64,000 bases of DNA, from assembly GCA_900314495.1 (NCBI GenBank), contig OMVJ01000001.1, forward strand, positions 62,001-126,000. The letters run 5' to 3'. This DNA comes from an uncultured Olsenella sp. (GTDB lineage Bacteria > Actinomycetota > Coriobacteriia > Coriobacteriales > Atopobiaceae). This document shows, piece by piece, positions 29,151 through 39,464 of this stretch (positions within the stretch are counted from its first letter, which is position 1; each line of letters starts with the position of its first letter). The translations under genes and the position numbers were made by a program. Below the pieces are notes generated by a model. The model saw only the letters and a list, made by a program, of their open reading frames with translations. It had not been told where the DNA came from and made no database searches.

Positions 29151-30243
29151 TCCACCTGGTCCGCAAGGTCCAGGTAGTCCGCGACGGTGGAGCAGTGCAT
29201 GGCCTTGTCGCGCCAGTAGGAGGCGTTGGGCATGCCCTTGAGGAACCAGCCCGCCAGGCTGCGGGCCCGCGCCAGGTGGGAGTGCGTGGCGTCCAGAAGG
29301 CGAACGTGGCAGGCGAAGGCCGCCAGGCGCTGGTCCGGCGTGGGCACCACCGGCTCCTCACCCGCCAGGATCCTGCGCGCGTTGCCGAAGAGCCAGGGGT
29401 TGCCGTAGGACCCACGCGCCACCATGACGGCCGAGGCCCCCGTCTGCCGCAGCATGCGGGCGGCCGCCTCCGGCGTCTTCACATCCCCAGACCCGATGAC
29501 GGGAATCCGCACCGCCTGGGCCACCCGCTCCACCGTGCCCCAATCGGCCTCCCCGCGGTAGAGCTGGCTGGCGGTTCTGCCGTGCACGGCCACGGCCGAG
29601 GCGCCCGCGGCCTCCAGCGCCTTCGCGAACTCCGGCGCCACCTCGGGCTCCCCCGTGCGGCGGCCCTTGCGAATCTTGCACGTGACGGGCACGTGGGCCT
29701 CCGCCAGGCAGGCGCGCACAATCTGCGCGGCCCGGTCCGGGTCGTCCAGGAGGGCGGACCCCTCCCCCTTGCGCGTCACCTTGGGCACGGGGCAGGCCAT
29801 GTTCACGTCTATGAGCACCAGCCGCTCGCCCAGGCGCTCCTGCACCAGGGCCGCCGCCTCGCGGAACTGGTCTGGCTTGGACCCGAACAGCTGCACGCAG
29901 ATGTCGGGCTCTGGCTCCTGCGGCAGGACCAGCCTCCAGGTCTTGGCCCCGTCGTAGTGGAGCCCCGCCACGGCAACCATCTCCGTGTAGCAGCCGGCCG
30001 CGCCGCCCGCCCGCGCCATCATGCGGTAGGCGGCATCCGTGACGCCCGCCATGGGCGCCATGAGGAAGGGGTTGAGGGCGAATCTCTCCGCCAAGCTCAT
30101 GCCCGGCGTGCCGGGGAAGGGCGCCAGCGAGCCAGCAAGCCCCGTCGCGGGCGCGGCGGCGGCAAGGATCTGCGCGGGGTCTGCCGTGGAATCGTACGAG
30201 ACGTCCGGCTTTCGCTCCGTGTGGCCCCAGTGGTTGGACCGGC

Positions 30244-30247
<4 letters not shown>
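29120..30247 (-). CDS. dusB: tRNA-dihydrouridine synthase (DusB-like)
   Basis: FMN-dependent reductase that makes dihydrouridine in tRNA D-loops. The 375-aa product has the TIM-barrel signature [40 protein letters not shown] (catalytic cysteine in ACPVPK), [21 protein letters not shown] and [12 protein letters not shown]. The start is a GTG at 30247 that overlaps the lepA stop and has AAGGTGG upstream; an internal ATG at 30100 is possible but lacks a ribosome-binding site. The last six codons, RQGDGSRVS and the stop, come from the REP-like element at 29062-29150. Confidence 0.92.
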
Positions 30248-32055
<1,808 letters not shown>

Positions 32056-32062
32056 GCAAATC

Positions 32063-32068
32063 ATAATA
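32063..32068 (-). promoter_or_regulatory. -10 element of lepA, leaderless start
   Basis: TATTAT on the minus strand ends 7 bp before the lepA ATG at 32055, placing the transcription start at or within a base or two of the start codon. The -35 region is poor. Confidence 0.5.
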
Positions 32069-32087
32069 GCGTAATTCGCCGCGGAAC

Positions 32088-32096
32088 TGCTATACT
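32088..32096 (+). promoter_or_regulatory. Extended -10 promoter of rpsT
   Basis: TGC-TATACT (32088-32096) is an extended -10 (TGnTATAAT-like). It diverges from the lepA -10 and lies about 70 bp upstream of the rpsT ATG. No strong -35 is seen, as expected for an extended -10. Confidence 0.6.
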
Positions 32097-32166
32097 TCAC
32101 CTTCGACCTCAACCGTGTCTCAGCGTTAGAGGCCTCACTGGAAATCACTGAAGGGATTTATTAAGC

Positions 32167-32433
32167 ATGGCAAACATCAAGTCTCAGAAGAAGCGCATCA
32201 TCACCGCCGAGAAGGCCCGCGTTCGCAACCGCGCGGTCCGCTCCGAGCTCAAGACCGCGATCAAGCACGTTCGCACCGCCGTCGAGGCCGGTGACGTGGA
32301 GGCCGCACAGGCCGCCGCCAACAAGGCCAACCGTCTGCTGGACAAGGCTGCCTCCAAGGGCGTCATCCACAAGAACCAGGCCGCCAACCGCAAGTCTGGC
32401 GTCCAGCACATGGTCAACGCCATGAGCAAGTAA
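32167..32433 (+). CDS. rpsT: 30S ribosomal protein S20
   Basis: Small-subunit protein that binds 16S rRNA. The 88-aa basic product matches S20 over its whole length: [18 protein letters not shown] at the start, [13 protein letters not shown], and [30 protein letters not shown] before the end. It is the only plus-strand gene between 0 and 50 kb. AAGGG lies upstream of the ATG at a slightly long spacing. It is monocistronic, bounded by its own promoter and a strong terminator. Confidence 0.98.
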   Translation: MANIKSQKKRIITAEKARVRNRAVRSELKTAIKHVRTAVEAGDVEAAQAAANKANRLLDKAASKGVIHKNQAANRKSGVQHMVNAMSK

Positions 32434-32468
32434 CTGCTCTTCGCCTGAGAGTAATTTCTAGTGAGAGA

Positions 32469-32502
32469 GGGACCCGGGGTGCTGCCCGGGTCCCCTTTTC
32501 TT
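32469..32502 (+). terminator. Intrinsic terminator of rpsT
   Basis: A perfect 10-bp stem GGGACCCGGG (32469-32478) with its complement (32485-32494), 6-base loop, is followed by CTTTTCTT. It is a textbook rho-independent terminator 36 bp past the stop. Confidence 0.95.
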
Positions 32503-32558
32503 GTGCGTGAGAATCGTCCCGTGCGCTGCTGCCCCTGGCACCTGCCGGCACCGGCGGT

Positions 32559-33536
32559 CTATGCCGCGGCGCCGCAGATTCTGAGCACCAGCTGCACGAA
32601 CGCCTGGTCCGGGTCTGCCCCGGACTTCAGGCCCCGCTCGCAGGCGGCGCAGGCCGCAAGGCACTGCTCCAGGTCCCGCGCGGAGAACCTTCGCGCCCAG
32701 CCACGGTGGTTCTTCACCTGCCAGTCGGCCTTCTTGAGGCTGGAGGCCAGAAGCGCCCCCTCCCCGCGCTCGTCAAGCGCCTTGGCACAGACCAGCTCCC
32801 TCATGCGCATTACCACAAGCGAGAGCAGGGCTATCTGCGAGGGATTGTCCATGAGGGTGTACAGGCTCATGGCCCGCACGGCATCCCGCGCGCACAGGGC
32901 GTCCAGGAACTCCCACGGCTTCACCTCGGCCACGCGCGCCGTGTGGCGCTCCACGTCCTGCAGGGTGATGCGCCCCCTGGAGCGGCAGAGGTCCGCCAGG
33001 CTCTGCACCTGACGGTCCAGCATGGTGGTGGACTCGCCCACCCGGTTGATGAGCTCCTCGGCGGCTTCGCGGTCTATGACCATGCCGGTGGAGGCCTTGC
33101 AGTGCCTTACCACGTAGTCGGGCAGCTTCCAGCGCTTCTCGGGCGTGCAGTCGATGATCGCCTTGTCGCCCACCTTCTTCACGGCCTTGTAGAGGCGGGT
33201 GCCCTTGGCAAGGGACTCCGCCTCCAGCAGGAGCACGCAGCCGGGGTTGGGATCCGCCAGGTAGGCTACGATGGCCTCGCTCACGGCCTTGGGCAGCTTG
33301 TCCGCCTTGCGCATGATGACCAGCCGCATGTCGGACCCCATGGGCATGGTGTTGAGGGACGTGATGACGTCGTTGGGCTCCATGTCCGGCGCGGCCGTCC
33401 GCTCGTCCAGGTTGAAGGCGGCAAGGCCCTCGTCCAGGCGTCCCTTCAGGCGCCTGATGCTCGTCTCGCGCTTCAGCTCGTCCGCGCCGACCGCAAGGTA
33501 TGCCGGAAGCAGCGCGCCGGCCCCGCCCTTTGCCAT
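32559..33536 (-). CDS. holA: DNA polymerase III delta subunit
   Basis: Clamp-loader subunit that opens the beta ring. The 325-aa product fits HolA: N-terminal YLAVGADELKRETSIRRLKGRL, the central AAA-like region with SLNTMPMGSDMRLVIMRKADKLPK, TRLYKAVKKVG and EKRWKLPDYVV, a helical domain (INRVGESTTMLDRQVQSLADL) and a C-terminal collar helix bundle with GWARRFSARDLEQCLAACAACERGLKSG. It lies 14 bp downstream of comEC, as in many Gram-positive genomes (comEC-holA-rpsT). Confidence 0.92.
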   Translation of the reverse strand: MAKGGAGALLPAYLAVGADELKRETSIRRLKGRLDEGLAAFNLDERTAAPDMEPNDVITSLNTMPMGSDMRLVIMRKADKLPKAVSEAIVAYLADPNPGCVLLLEAESLAKGTRLYKAVKKVGDKAIIDCTPEKRWKLPDYVVRHCKASTGMVIDREAAEELINRVGESTTMLDRQVQSLADLCRSRGRITLQDVERHTARVAEVKPWEFLDALCARDAVRAMSLYTLMDNPSQIALLSLVVMRMRELVCAKALDERGEGALLASSLKKADWQVKNHRGWARRFSARDLEQCLAACAACERGLKSGADPDQAFVQLVLRICGAAA

Positions 33537-33550
33537 TCCCTCCCCTTTCG

Positions 33551-35905
33551 TCAGTCCTGCCCATCATACGACACCGCGGGCCCTGTCCGCCCAGGGCGCA
33601 CCGTCACGTCGCCCACATCCTTGGTGCAGAGGAAGCGGGAGCCCGCACCCTCCAGCACGTCCACGCACTCACGCGTGGGGTGGCCGTAGTCGTTGCCCTC
33701 CCCCGCGCTCGCCACGGAGACCTCCGGGTCCAGCCGCCTGGCCTCCTCGGCGGTGACGGAGACCGCGGACCCGTGGTGCCCCACCTTCAGGAAGTCTATG
33801 TCGCCGATGTCCCCGCGGTCCAGAACGGCGTCCGTCTCGTCCCTCTCCGCGTCGCCCGTGAGCAGCCCCTCCAAGCTGCCCGCCGGGCCCTGGTACCACA
33901 CCCGCATCTCTATGGAGTCCGCGTTCTGGTCCCCCTTAACCTCCCCCACGGGCGAGACCACCCGCATCTTGAAGTTCCCGCAGGTCAGTGTGTCACCGTA
34001 CGATACCTCCCCCACGTCGTGCGAGGTCAGGTCGCGCACGCCCCCCGCGAGCTCGCCCTGCACGTTGGCGGCCACGCCGCGCGCGACCAGCACCTGCGGG
34101 CAGGAGACCCTGCCCACCAGGTCGTCCACGCCGCCGTAGTGGTCGTCGTGCAGGTGGGTGATGACAATGGCGTCCAGGGCGAACACGTGCTGGCGCGCCA
34201 GTGCCGCGGCAGCGGCGTCGTCAGGCCCAGTGTCAACCAGCACGGCCGAGGCACCGTCCTGCACCAGGATGGCATCCCCCTGGCCAACGTCCAGCACGCA
34301 GATGCGCGGCGGGGCGAAGTACCTCCACCTGGCGAACAGGGCCACAAGCACCGCGGCCAGGCAGGCGATTCCCGCACCCAGGGCCCTCCTGCACAGCCGT
34401 GGCCAAAGCACCAGAAGGACGACGAGTGCGCCGTAGACGGCCACGGAGGCCGCAAGCCCTCCCTGCACGGGGACGGACGCGAAGGGCAGGCCTCCCAGCA
34501 TGCGCAGCACGAGCATGATTCCCCCTCCCAGAACGTCGCTTGCCACCCGCAGCAGACCCAGCGCGGGCGGCGCCCAGCACAGGGCCACCTCCACCAGGCC
34601 CACCGCAATGAGCGGCGTGAACAGGGGCGCCAGCAGCACGTTGGACGCCGGCGACACCAGCGAGAGCTCGCCGAAGACGCCCGCCGTCATGGGCCCCGTC
34701 ACCAGCTGGGCAACAAGCGTGGCAGCGAGGGTCTGACGCAGGCTCTCGTCCGCCGCCTCCAGCTTGCGTGCGGCGTCCCCAGAGACCACCTTCCAGAACC
34801 GCGGCCGCGGCAGCAGCACGTCCAGCACGTAGCCGCAGTAGGGCGAGAGCAGGCAGAGGCCCGCCACGGACGCCACCGAGAGCAGAAAGCCCAGCTGGCC
34901 CGCGACCGCCGGCGTGACCAGCGCCATGCCGATGCCCGCCACGCAGACGGAGGAGAGCGAGTGCCCCCGCCTTCCCAGCAGCTCCGCGCCAAAGGCGGCA
35001 GCAACCATGAGCCAGGACCGCACGGCGGAGGCGGGTGCCCCGCAGAAGGCCACGAAGAGCAGGCTCACGCCCAGCAGCACCCCGGACCTGGCGCGGGGCC
35101 CCATCGGCAGCGTTCCCAGGAAGGCCGAGAGAACCGTCGCCACTATGGCGATGTGCCCTCCGGAGACCGCCACCAGATGGGACACGCCACAGCGCGAGAA
35201 GAGCTCGTCGGTCCCCAGCCGGTCCATGGGCGTCCTGTATCCGCAGACGCTACCCGCGAGGACCGCCCTCCCCTCGGAGGAATCCGGCTCCAGTGCACGC
35301 AGGGCGAGCCTCCGCGCGCCACGAACCAGGCCAAGGGGGCCACCGCCGCCCTCCACGCGCCGCACCCGGTAGGCGCGAACGCTCCCCCACACGCCCTGCA
35401 TGCGGCTGGACACGCCGAACTCGTCCTCCGTGTTGGCCCTGTAGCGCCCCACGCAGGTGAAGGTCTCCCCGCAGAGCACCTCCTCCTTCAGGGTGACCCA
35501 GACCGTGCCCGAGGGGCATCCGTCCCGCCGCACCCGTGCCCGGCACCGGTATTGGCCGTTGTTGAAGGAACTGTCCGACGTTGCCTCGAAGCGCCAGCCG
35601 GAGACCGCAGACGAGGAGAGGGCGCCTTCCAGCCGCCTTCCCGCATCCACCGCGGCACTGGCCACGAGCAGGCCCACCAGCGCCGGTATGGTCACCGCGG
35701 CCACGAGGCCCATCGCAGGGAGGTCCCTGCGCCGCCACGCAAGCAGCGCAACCAGCCCGCTGCCCAAGACGGACAAGGCAAACGAGAGCCCGACGTCGCC
35801 CCACCCGGCGCGCAGGCAGGCCCGCTCCGTGGCCACCACCGCCAGCAGCGCGTAGAAGGCCACGGGGACCAGCGGCCTGCGCGGGAGCTCCACCTCCCTA
35901 GACAC
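33551..35905 (-). CDS. comEC: Competence protein ComEC/Rec2
   Basis: Polytopic membrane channel for uptake of single-stranded DNA during natural transformation. The 784-aa product has an N-terminal DUF4131/OB region (about 60-190), a competence domain with many membrane segments (MDRLGTDELFSRCGVSHLVAVSGGHI...), and a C-terminal metallo-beta-lactamase domain (ICVLDVGQGDAILVQDG, VITHLHDDHYGGVDDL, FLKVGHHGS). All three domains are present, so the gene looks intact. The frame is open far upstream, overlapping comEA, but the GTG at 35905 overlaps the comEA stop by 8 bp and has AGGGGA ahead of it. Confidence 0.94.
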   Translation of the reverse strand: MSREVELPRRPLVPVAFYALLAVVATERACLRAGWGDVGLSFALSVLGSGLVALLAWRRRDLPAMGLVAAVTIPALVGLLVASAAVDAGRRLEGALSSSAVSGWRFEATSDSSFNNGQYRCRARVRRDGCPSGTVWVTLKEEVLCGETFTCVGRYRANTEDEFGVSSRMQGVWGSVRAYRVRRVEGGGGPLGLVRGARRLALRALEPDSSEGRAVLAGSVCGYRTPMDRLGTDELFSRCGVSHLVAVSGGHIAIVATVLSAFLGTLPMGPRARSGVLLGVSLLFVAFCGAPASAVRSWLMVAAAFGAELLGRRGHSLSSVCVAGIGMALVTPAVAGQLGFLLSVASVAGLCLLSPYCGYVLDVLLPRPRFWKVVSGDAARKLEAADESLRQTLAATLVAQLVTGPMTAGVFGELSLVSPASNVLLAPLFTPLIAVGLVEVALCWAPPALGLLRVASDVLGGGIMLVLRMLGGLPFASVPVQGGLAASVAVYGALVVLLVLWPRLCRRALGAGIACLAAVLVALFARWRYFAPPRICVLDVGQGDAILVQDGASAVLVDTGPDDAAAAALARQHVFALDAIVITHLHDDHYGGVDDLVGRVSCPQVLVARGVAANVQGELAGGVRDLTSHDVGEVSYGDTLTCGNFKMRVVSPVGEVKGDQNADSIEMRVWYQGPAGSLEGLLTGDAERDETDAVLDRGDIGDIDFLKVGHHGSAVSVTAEEARRLDPEVSVASAGEGNDYGHPTRECVDVLEGAGSRFLCTKDVGDVTVRPGRTGPAVSYDGQD

Positions 35906-36698
35906 AGATGCTCCCCTCCAGCTTGGCGAACTTCTTCTCGCCAATGCCCGAGACGCGCATGAGGTCCTGCGGGGACTCGAAGGGGCCGTTCTTGGCCCGG
36001 TCTTCCACGATGGCCTTCGCCGTTGCCTCGCCGACGCCTGGCAGGGTCTGCAGCTGCGTCTCGTCCGCCGTGTTGATGTTGACCAGGCCGCCGGCGCCTT
36101 CCGTCCCTCCCGCGGACGCGACGGGCGAGGCCTCTCCCCCACCCGCGGAAGCGCCAGCCGCCGCGGTTGCCTGCACCTGCTCCCCCTGGCGCGGGATGTG
36201 CACCTTGGTGCCGTCCGCCACCGGGGCGGCAAGGTTCACGGACGTCGTGTCCGCGTCCGACGCGAGGCCTCCCGCCGCCTCCACGGCATCCTCCACGCGC
36301 GGCTTCTGCAGCAGCAGCGCGTACACGCCCGGCGAGGCCACGGCGCCGTCCACGTGCACCACGGCACCCGTCACCTGCGCCTCGTCTTGCGCGTCGGCCC
36401 CTGCGGCCGCATCCTTCTTCTCCTCACCGCCAGCCTCGGTAGCCTGCCTGGCAGCTGCCGCGGAGCCGTCATCGGCCGCTGAGCCTTCCACGGCAGGCGT
36501 GGACCCACGCTCTATGGTCACGCCCGAGGAGCCCCGTTGCAGGGCAAAGCCCACCGCCCCGCAAACGACCACCAGGGCCACGCACGCGGCAGCCGCCGCG
36601 CGCCCGCCCGTCAGCCCGAACCTCTTGCCAAGGCCTCCGGGCAGGCCACCCCGCCGTCTGGCACCTCCAGCCGAACCCAAACCACTTCTTTGCGCCAT
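35898..36698 (-). CDS. comEA: Competence protein ComEA (DNA receptor)
   Basis: Membrane-tethered DNA-binding protein of the transformation machinery. The 266-aa product has a basic N-terminus, one membrane segment (about residues 35-54), an Ala/Asp-rich spacer, an SLBB domain (VVHVDGAVASPGVYALLLQKPRVEDAVEAAGGL), a second spacer, and C-terminal helix-hairpin-helix repeats (NINTADETQLQTLPGVGEATAKAIVEDR...LMRVSGIGEKKFAKL). An in-frame TTG two codons earlier is less likely than the ATG at 36698, which has GGGGGTG 7 bases upstream. That ribosome-binding site lies within a 12-bp hairpin. It is co-transcribed with comEC. Confidence 0.94.
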   Translation of the reverse strand: MAQRSGLGSAGGARRRGGLPGGLGKRFGLTGGRAAAAACVALVVVCGAVGFALQRGSSGVTIERGSTPAVEGSAADDGSAAAARQATEAGGEEKKDAAAGADAQDEAQVTGAVVHVDGAVASPGVYALLLQKPRVEDAVEAAGGLASDADTTSVNLAAPVADGTKVHIPRQGEQVQATAAAGASAGGGEASPVASAGGTEGAGGLVNINTADETQLQTLPGVGEATAKAIVEDRAKNGPFESPQDLMRVSGIGEKKFAKLEGSICV

Positions 36699-36704
36699 AC
36701 GCAA

Positions 36705-36737
36705 TCACCCCCACGCACATCTTGGGCGTGGGGGTGA
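36705..36737 (-). promoter_or_regulatory. Hairpin covering the comEA ribosome-binding site
   Basis: A perfect 12-bp inverted repeat (36705-36716 with 36726-36737), 9-base loop, lies between thiI and comEA. On the transcript the 3' arm contains GGGGGTG, the comEA Shine-Dalgarno sequence, ending 6-7 bases before the ATG. No T-tract follows, so translational control fits better than termination. Confidence 0.65.
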
Positions 36738-36839
36738 CGACTTTCTAAAATTCGGCCAAACTCGCGCTCCGCGAGCACGAGGCAATCTGGCACCAGGCTT
36801 GCACGCAGCTTGCGGGGAGTGGCGTCTCCGAAGGTCAGG

Positions 36840-38117
36840 CTAGGCGGTCCCTGCGGTCTCCTCCCACTTGTAGTCGTTTCCGACGGAGCGGGGCGCAAGC
36901 TCGCGGTGGCGGGCCCGCAGGCCCCGGGGAGGCTTGTACGAGGCGCACTGGTCGAAGTCTATGTACTCCACGTTCTGCACCAGGTCCTCGATCATGGTGT
37001 CGTGGTCCAGCAGGTCCCAGGCCTCGTGCACCTCCCGGATGCGCGCGTGCGTCTCCGGCTTGCGGGGCATGAAGAGGGTGCAGCAGTCCGGGGCGTCCTG
37101 GGCGCTTATCTCGTAGGTGCCAAGCTCCTCCGCGCGACGCATGATCTCCTGCTTGTCGGACCCGATGAGCGGCCGCAGCACGGGCAGGGAGACCATCTCG
37201 TTCACCGCGGCGATGTTGTCCAGCGTCTGGGAGGCCACCTGGCCCAGGGACTCGCCCGTGACCAGCGCCTTCGCGCCCTCCAGTTGGGCTATGCGCTCCG
37301 ACACCGCAAACATGACGCGGCGGTACATGATGACCCGCAGGCTCTGCGGCACCGTGAGGGAGATCTGCCGCTGGTACTCGCCGAAGGGCACCACGTACAT
37401 GCGGCCGATGATGCCAGACGGCGCCAGGGCGTCCACCAGGTCGCGGCACAGCCACTCGCTGCCGTCGGACGTCATGGGCCTGCCCGAGAAATGCACCGGA
37501 ATCATGGTGGCGCCGCGGCGGCCCACCATCCAGGTGGCCACCGGCGAGTCGAACCCGCTGGAGAAGAGCGAGACCACCTTGCCGGCGGTTCCCACGGGCA
37601 GGCCGCCAACGCCGGGGCCGGTGTCGGCGTACACGTAGGCGTTGCCCTGCACCACGTGAACGATGACGGTCACGTCCGGGTTGTGGACGTCCACCTTCTT
37701 CTCGGGGAAGGCGTGGCAGAGCTCGCTGCCAACTATCTGCATCATCTCGAGCGTGTGCTTCCCGTAGGCCGTGGATGACCTGCGGGCGTGCACCTTGAAG
37801 CTGTTCCAGGGCTCGGGCACCTCGCGCAGGGCGCGCACCGCCGCGTGGCAGTACTCGCCCTCGTCCAGCCCGCACCGGTACGAGACCGAGACGCGCGCCA
37901 CGCCGGGCACGCGGCTTATGGCGTGGGCCATCTCGTCGGTTGCCATGCCATCCTCTGCCTCTACGAGGATGTGTCCCGAGATGCGAGACACGCGCCCCAC
38001 GGGGAAGTCCCGCAGGGCGCGGTTGAGGTTCGTCACGAGCTGGTTCTCGAAGGTGGCGCGGTTCTTGCCCTTGAGGCCTATCTCGTGGTAGTGGACGAGG
38101 CAGACTCGCTCGCTCAT
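36840..38117 (-). CDS. thiI: tRNA 4-thiouridine synthase ThiI
   Basis: Adenylates tRNA U8 before sulfur transfer, and in some bacteria also serves thiazole synthesis. The 425-aa product has an N-terminal ferredoxin-like and THUMP region (about 1-165), the PP-loop SLFSSGFDSPVATWM in place of the usual SGGxDS, VTGESLGQVASQTLDN, and GSDKQEIMRRAEELGTYE followed by CCTLFMPRKPETHA. The C-terminal rhodanese domain of E. coli ThiI is absent, as in most Gram-positives. The ATG overlaps the rpoZ stop (ATGA). A 140-bp gap with the comEA hairpin follows it. Confidence 0.93.
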   Translation of the reverse strand: MSERVCLVHYHEIGLKGKNRATFENQLVTNLNRALRDFPVGRVSRISGHILVEAEDGMATDEMAHAISRVPGVARVSVSYRCGLDEGEYCHAAVRALREVPEPWNSFKVHARRSSTAYGKHTLEMMQIVGSELCHAFPEKKVDVHNPDVTVIVHVVQGNAYVYADTGPGVGGLPVGTAGKVVSLFSSGFDSPVATWMVGRRGATMIPVHFSGRPMTSDGSEWLCRDLVDALAPSGIIGRMYVVPFGEYQRQISLTVPQSLRVIMYRRVMFAVSERIAQLEGAKALVTGESLGQVASQTLDNIAAVNEMVSLPVLRPLIGSDKQEIMRRAEELGTYEISAQDAPDCCTLFMPRKPETHARIREVHEAWDLLDHDTMIEDLVQNVEYIDFDQCASYKPPRGLRARHRELAPRSVGNDYKWEETAGTA

Positions 38118-38407
38118 TGATTCTGCTGCACCTGGATGTTGGCGCCCTTGATGGCCTCGTCGAACTCGTCCTTCACGAAGCCCAGCGTGTCGTCGTCAAT
38201 CTCCTCCATGGCGGTGGAGATGGGGTCCTCGCCGGCGACCACGGTGGTGATGTCGTCGAAGTCCTGGATGGCGGTCACGCGCAGGTGCTGGCCGCGGAGC
38301 ATGTTGTTGATGTCGCACGCGCGCTTCGAGGCCACGGAGCAGAGCAGGAAGGGGTTCTGCTCGGTCTTCTCGAGGAGCTCGTCGATCTCCGGGTTAGTGA
38401 TTGCCAT
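38114..38407 (-). CDS. rpoZ: DNA-directed RNA polymerase omega subunit
   Basis: Small RNA polymerase subunit that aids beta' folding. The 97-aa acidic product has the omega core NPEIDELLEKTEQNPFLLCSVASKRACDINNMLRG with the conserved A-S-K-R-A-x-x-I segment. The frame is open 16 codons upstream, but the ATG at 38407 (GGAGG upstream) gives the family N-terminus. It overlaps gmk by 14 bp, and the gmk-rpoZ order is standard. Its C-terminal half is an acidic extension (TAMEEIDDDTLGFVKDEFDE) of unknown role. Confidence 0.93.
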   Translation of the reverse strand: MAITNPEIDELLEKTEQNPFLLCSVASKRACDINNMLRGQHLRVTAIQDFDDITTVVAGEDPISTAMEEIDDDTLGFVKDEFDEAIKGANIQVQQNQ

Positions 38408-38987
38408 TGTTGCTGGTACCTCCGTACCTCTCGTAACTCTCGAACGTGTCCGCAAGCTGGCGGACGGCGGTCTGCAGGTCGTCGTTCACAATGCGGACGT
38501 CGTACGTGGGGGCAAGGTCAAGCTCCTGCCGGGCGTCCTCAAGGCGAAGCTTGAAGGAGGCCTCGTCCTCCGTGCCGCGGCCTCGCAGGCGCCCCACCAG
38601 CACGTCCCACGAGGGCGGCTCAATGAAGACCCGCACAGCGTCCGGGTAGATGCGCTTCACGTTGCCGCCACCCTGGACGTCAATCTCCAGCACCACGGAC
38701 TTGCCGGCGGCCAGGCAGCGGTCCACCTCGCTCCGCAGGGTGCCGTAGCGGTGGTCGTGCACCTGCGCCCACTCCAGGAACTCCCCCGCCTCCACGCGGC
38801 GGGTGAACTCCTCGTCACTCAGGAAGTGGTACGAGACGCCATCCACCTCACCGGGACGCGGGGACCGCGTGGTGGCGGAGACCGTGAGCCCCAGGTCGGG
38901 CCTCAGCTCGCGAACCTTGGTGACAAGCGTTCCCTTGCCGACCCCCGCGGGGCCGGAAACGACGAAAAGTCTTGGTCTGCGTTCCAC
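38394..38987 (-). CDS. gmk: Guanylate kinase
   Basis: Phosphorylates GMP to GDP in nucleotide metabolism. The 197-aa product has the P-loop GPAGVGKGT (residues 12-20), VSATTRSPRPGEVDGVSYHFLSDEEF (GMP-binding), GEFLEWAQVHDHRYGT and VLEIDVQGGGNVK. It starts with a GTG whose G is the last base of the mihF stop (TAGTG), so mihF, gmk and rpoZ are translationally coupled. Length is normal. Confidence 0.97.
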   Translation of the reverse strand: MERRPRLFVVSGPAGVGKGTLVTKVRELRPDLGLTVSATTRSPRPGEVDGVSYHFLSDEEFTRRVEAGEFLEWAQVHDHRYGTLRSEVDRCLAAGKSVVLEIDVQGGGNVKRIYPDAVRVFIEPPSWDVLVGRLRGRGTEDEASFKLRLEDARQELDLAPTYDVRIVNDDLQTAVRQLADTFESYERYGGTSNNGNH

Positions 38988-39295
38988 TACTTCGACAGCA
39001 CCTCAATGAGCTGCTCGCGCTGGCGCGCACCAAGGCCCTTGACGCGACGGGTGGCTGAGATGCCCAGCTCGTCCATGACCTTGGCGGCCTTGGCCTTGCC
39101 GTAACCCGGAAGCGACTCGATGAGGGCGGAGACCTTCATGCGGTTGGCGATGGGATCGTCCGAATCCAGGACCTCCTCCAGGGTGACCCTGCCGGACTTG
39201 ATGTTGGAGCGGAGCTCAGCGCGGGCATGGCGCGCGGCGGCCGCCTTCTCCAGGGCCTGCTTGCGCTGCTCGTCGGAAAGCTGAGGTAGTGCCAT
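38987..39295 (-). CDS. mihF: Integration host factor, actinobacterial type (mIHF)
   Basis: Small basic nucleoid-associated DNA-binding protein specific to Actinomycetota, unrelated in sequence to proteobacterial IHF. The 102-aa product starts MALPQLSDEQRKQALEKAAAARHARAELRSNIKSG and has a C-terminal helix-hairpin-helix-like region (IESLPGYGKAKAAKVMDELGISATRRVKGLGARQREQLIE). The ATG at 39295 has GGAGGA upstream. It is upstream of gmk, as in Actinomycetota generally. The 169-bp gap before pyrF should hold its promoter, but no convincing hexamer pair was found. Confidence 0.95.
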   Translation of the reverse strand: MALPQLSDEQRKQALEKAAAARHARAELRSNIKSGRVTLEEVLDSDDPIANRMKVSALIESLPGYGKAKAAKVMDELGISATRRVKGLGARQREQLIEVLSK

Positions 39296-39464
39296 TGTTC
39301 CTCCAAACGTGATGAGCACGAGGTGCTCAGAATGTACCCATAGTAGTGAGATGACGCTCGTACTGAATCAGTGTGCCAATCTACCTGCTACTTTGCAAGT
39401 CTTTCATCCATGAGTTGATGTTACCAAACACACTTCTGACACATGCCTGGCACCAGCGTTCAAC

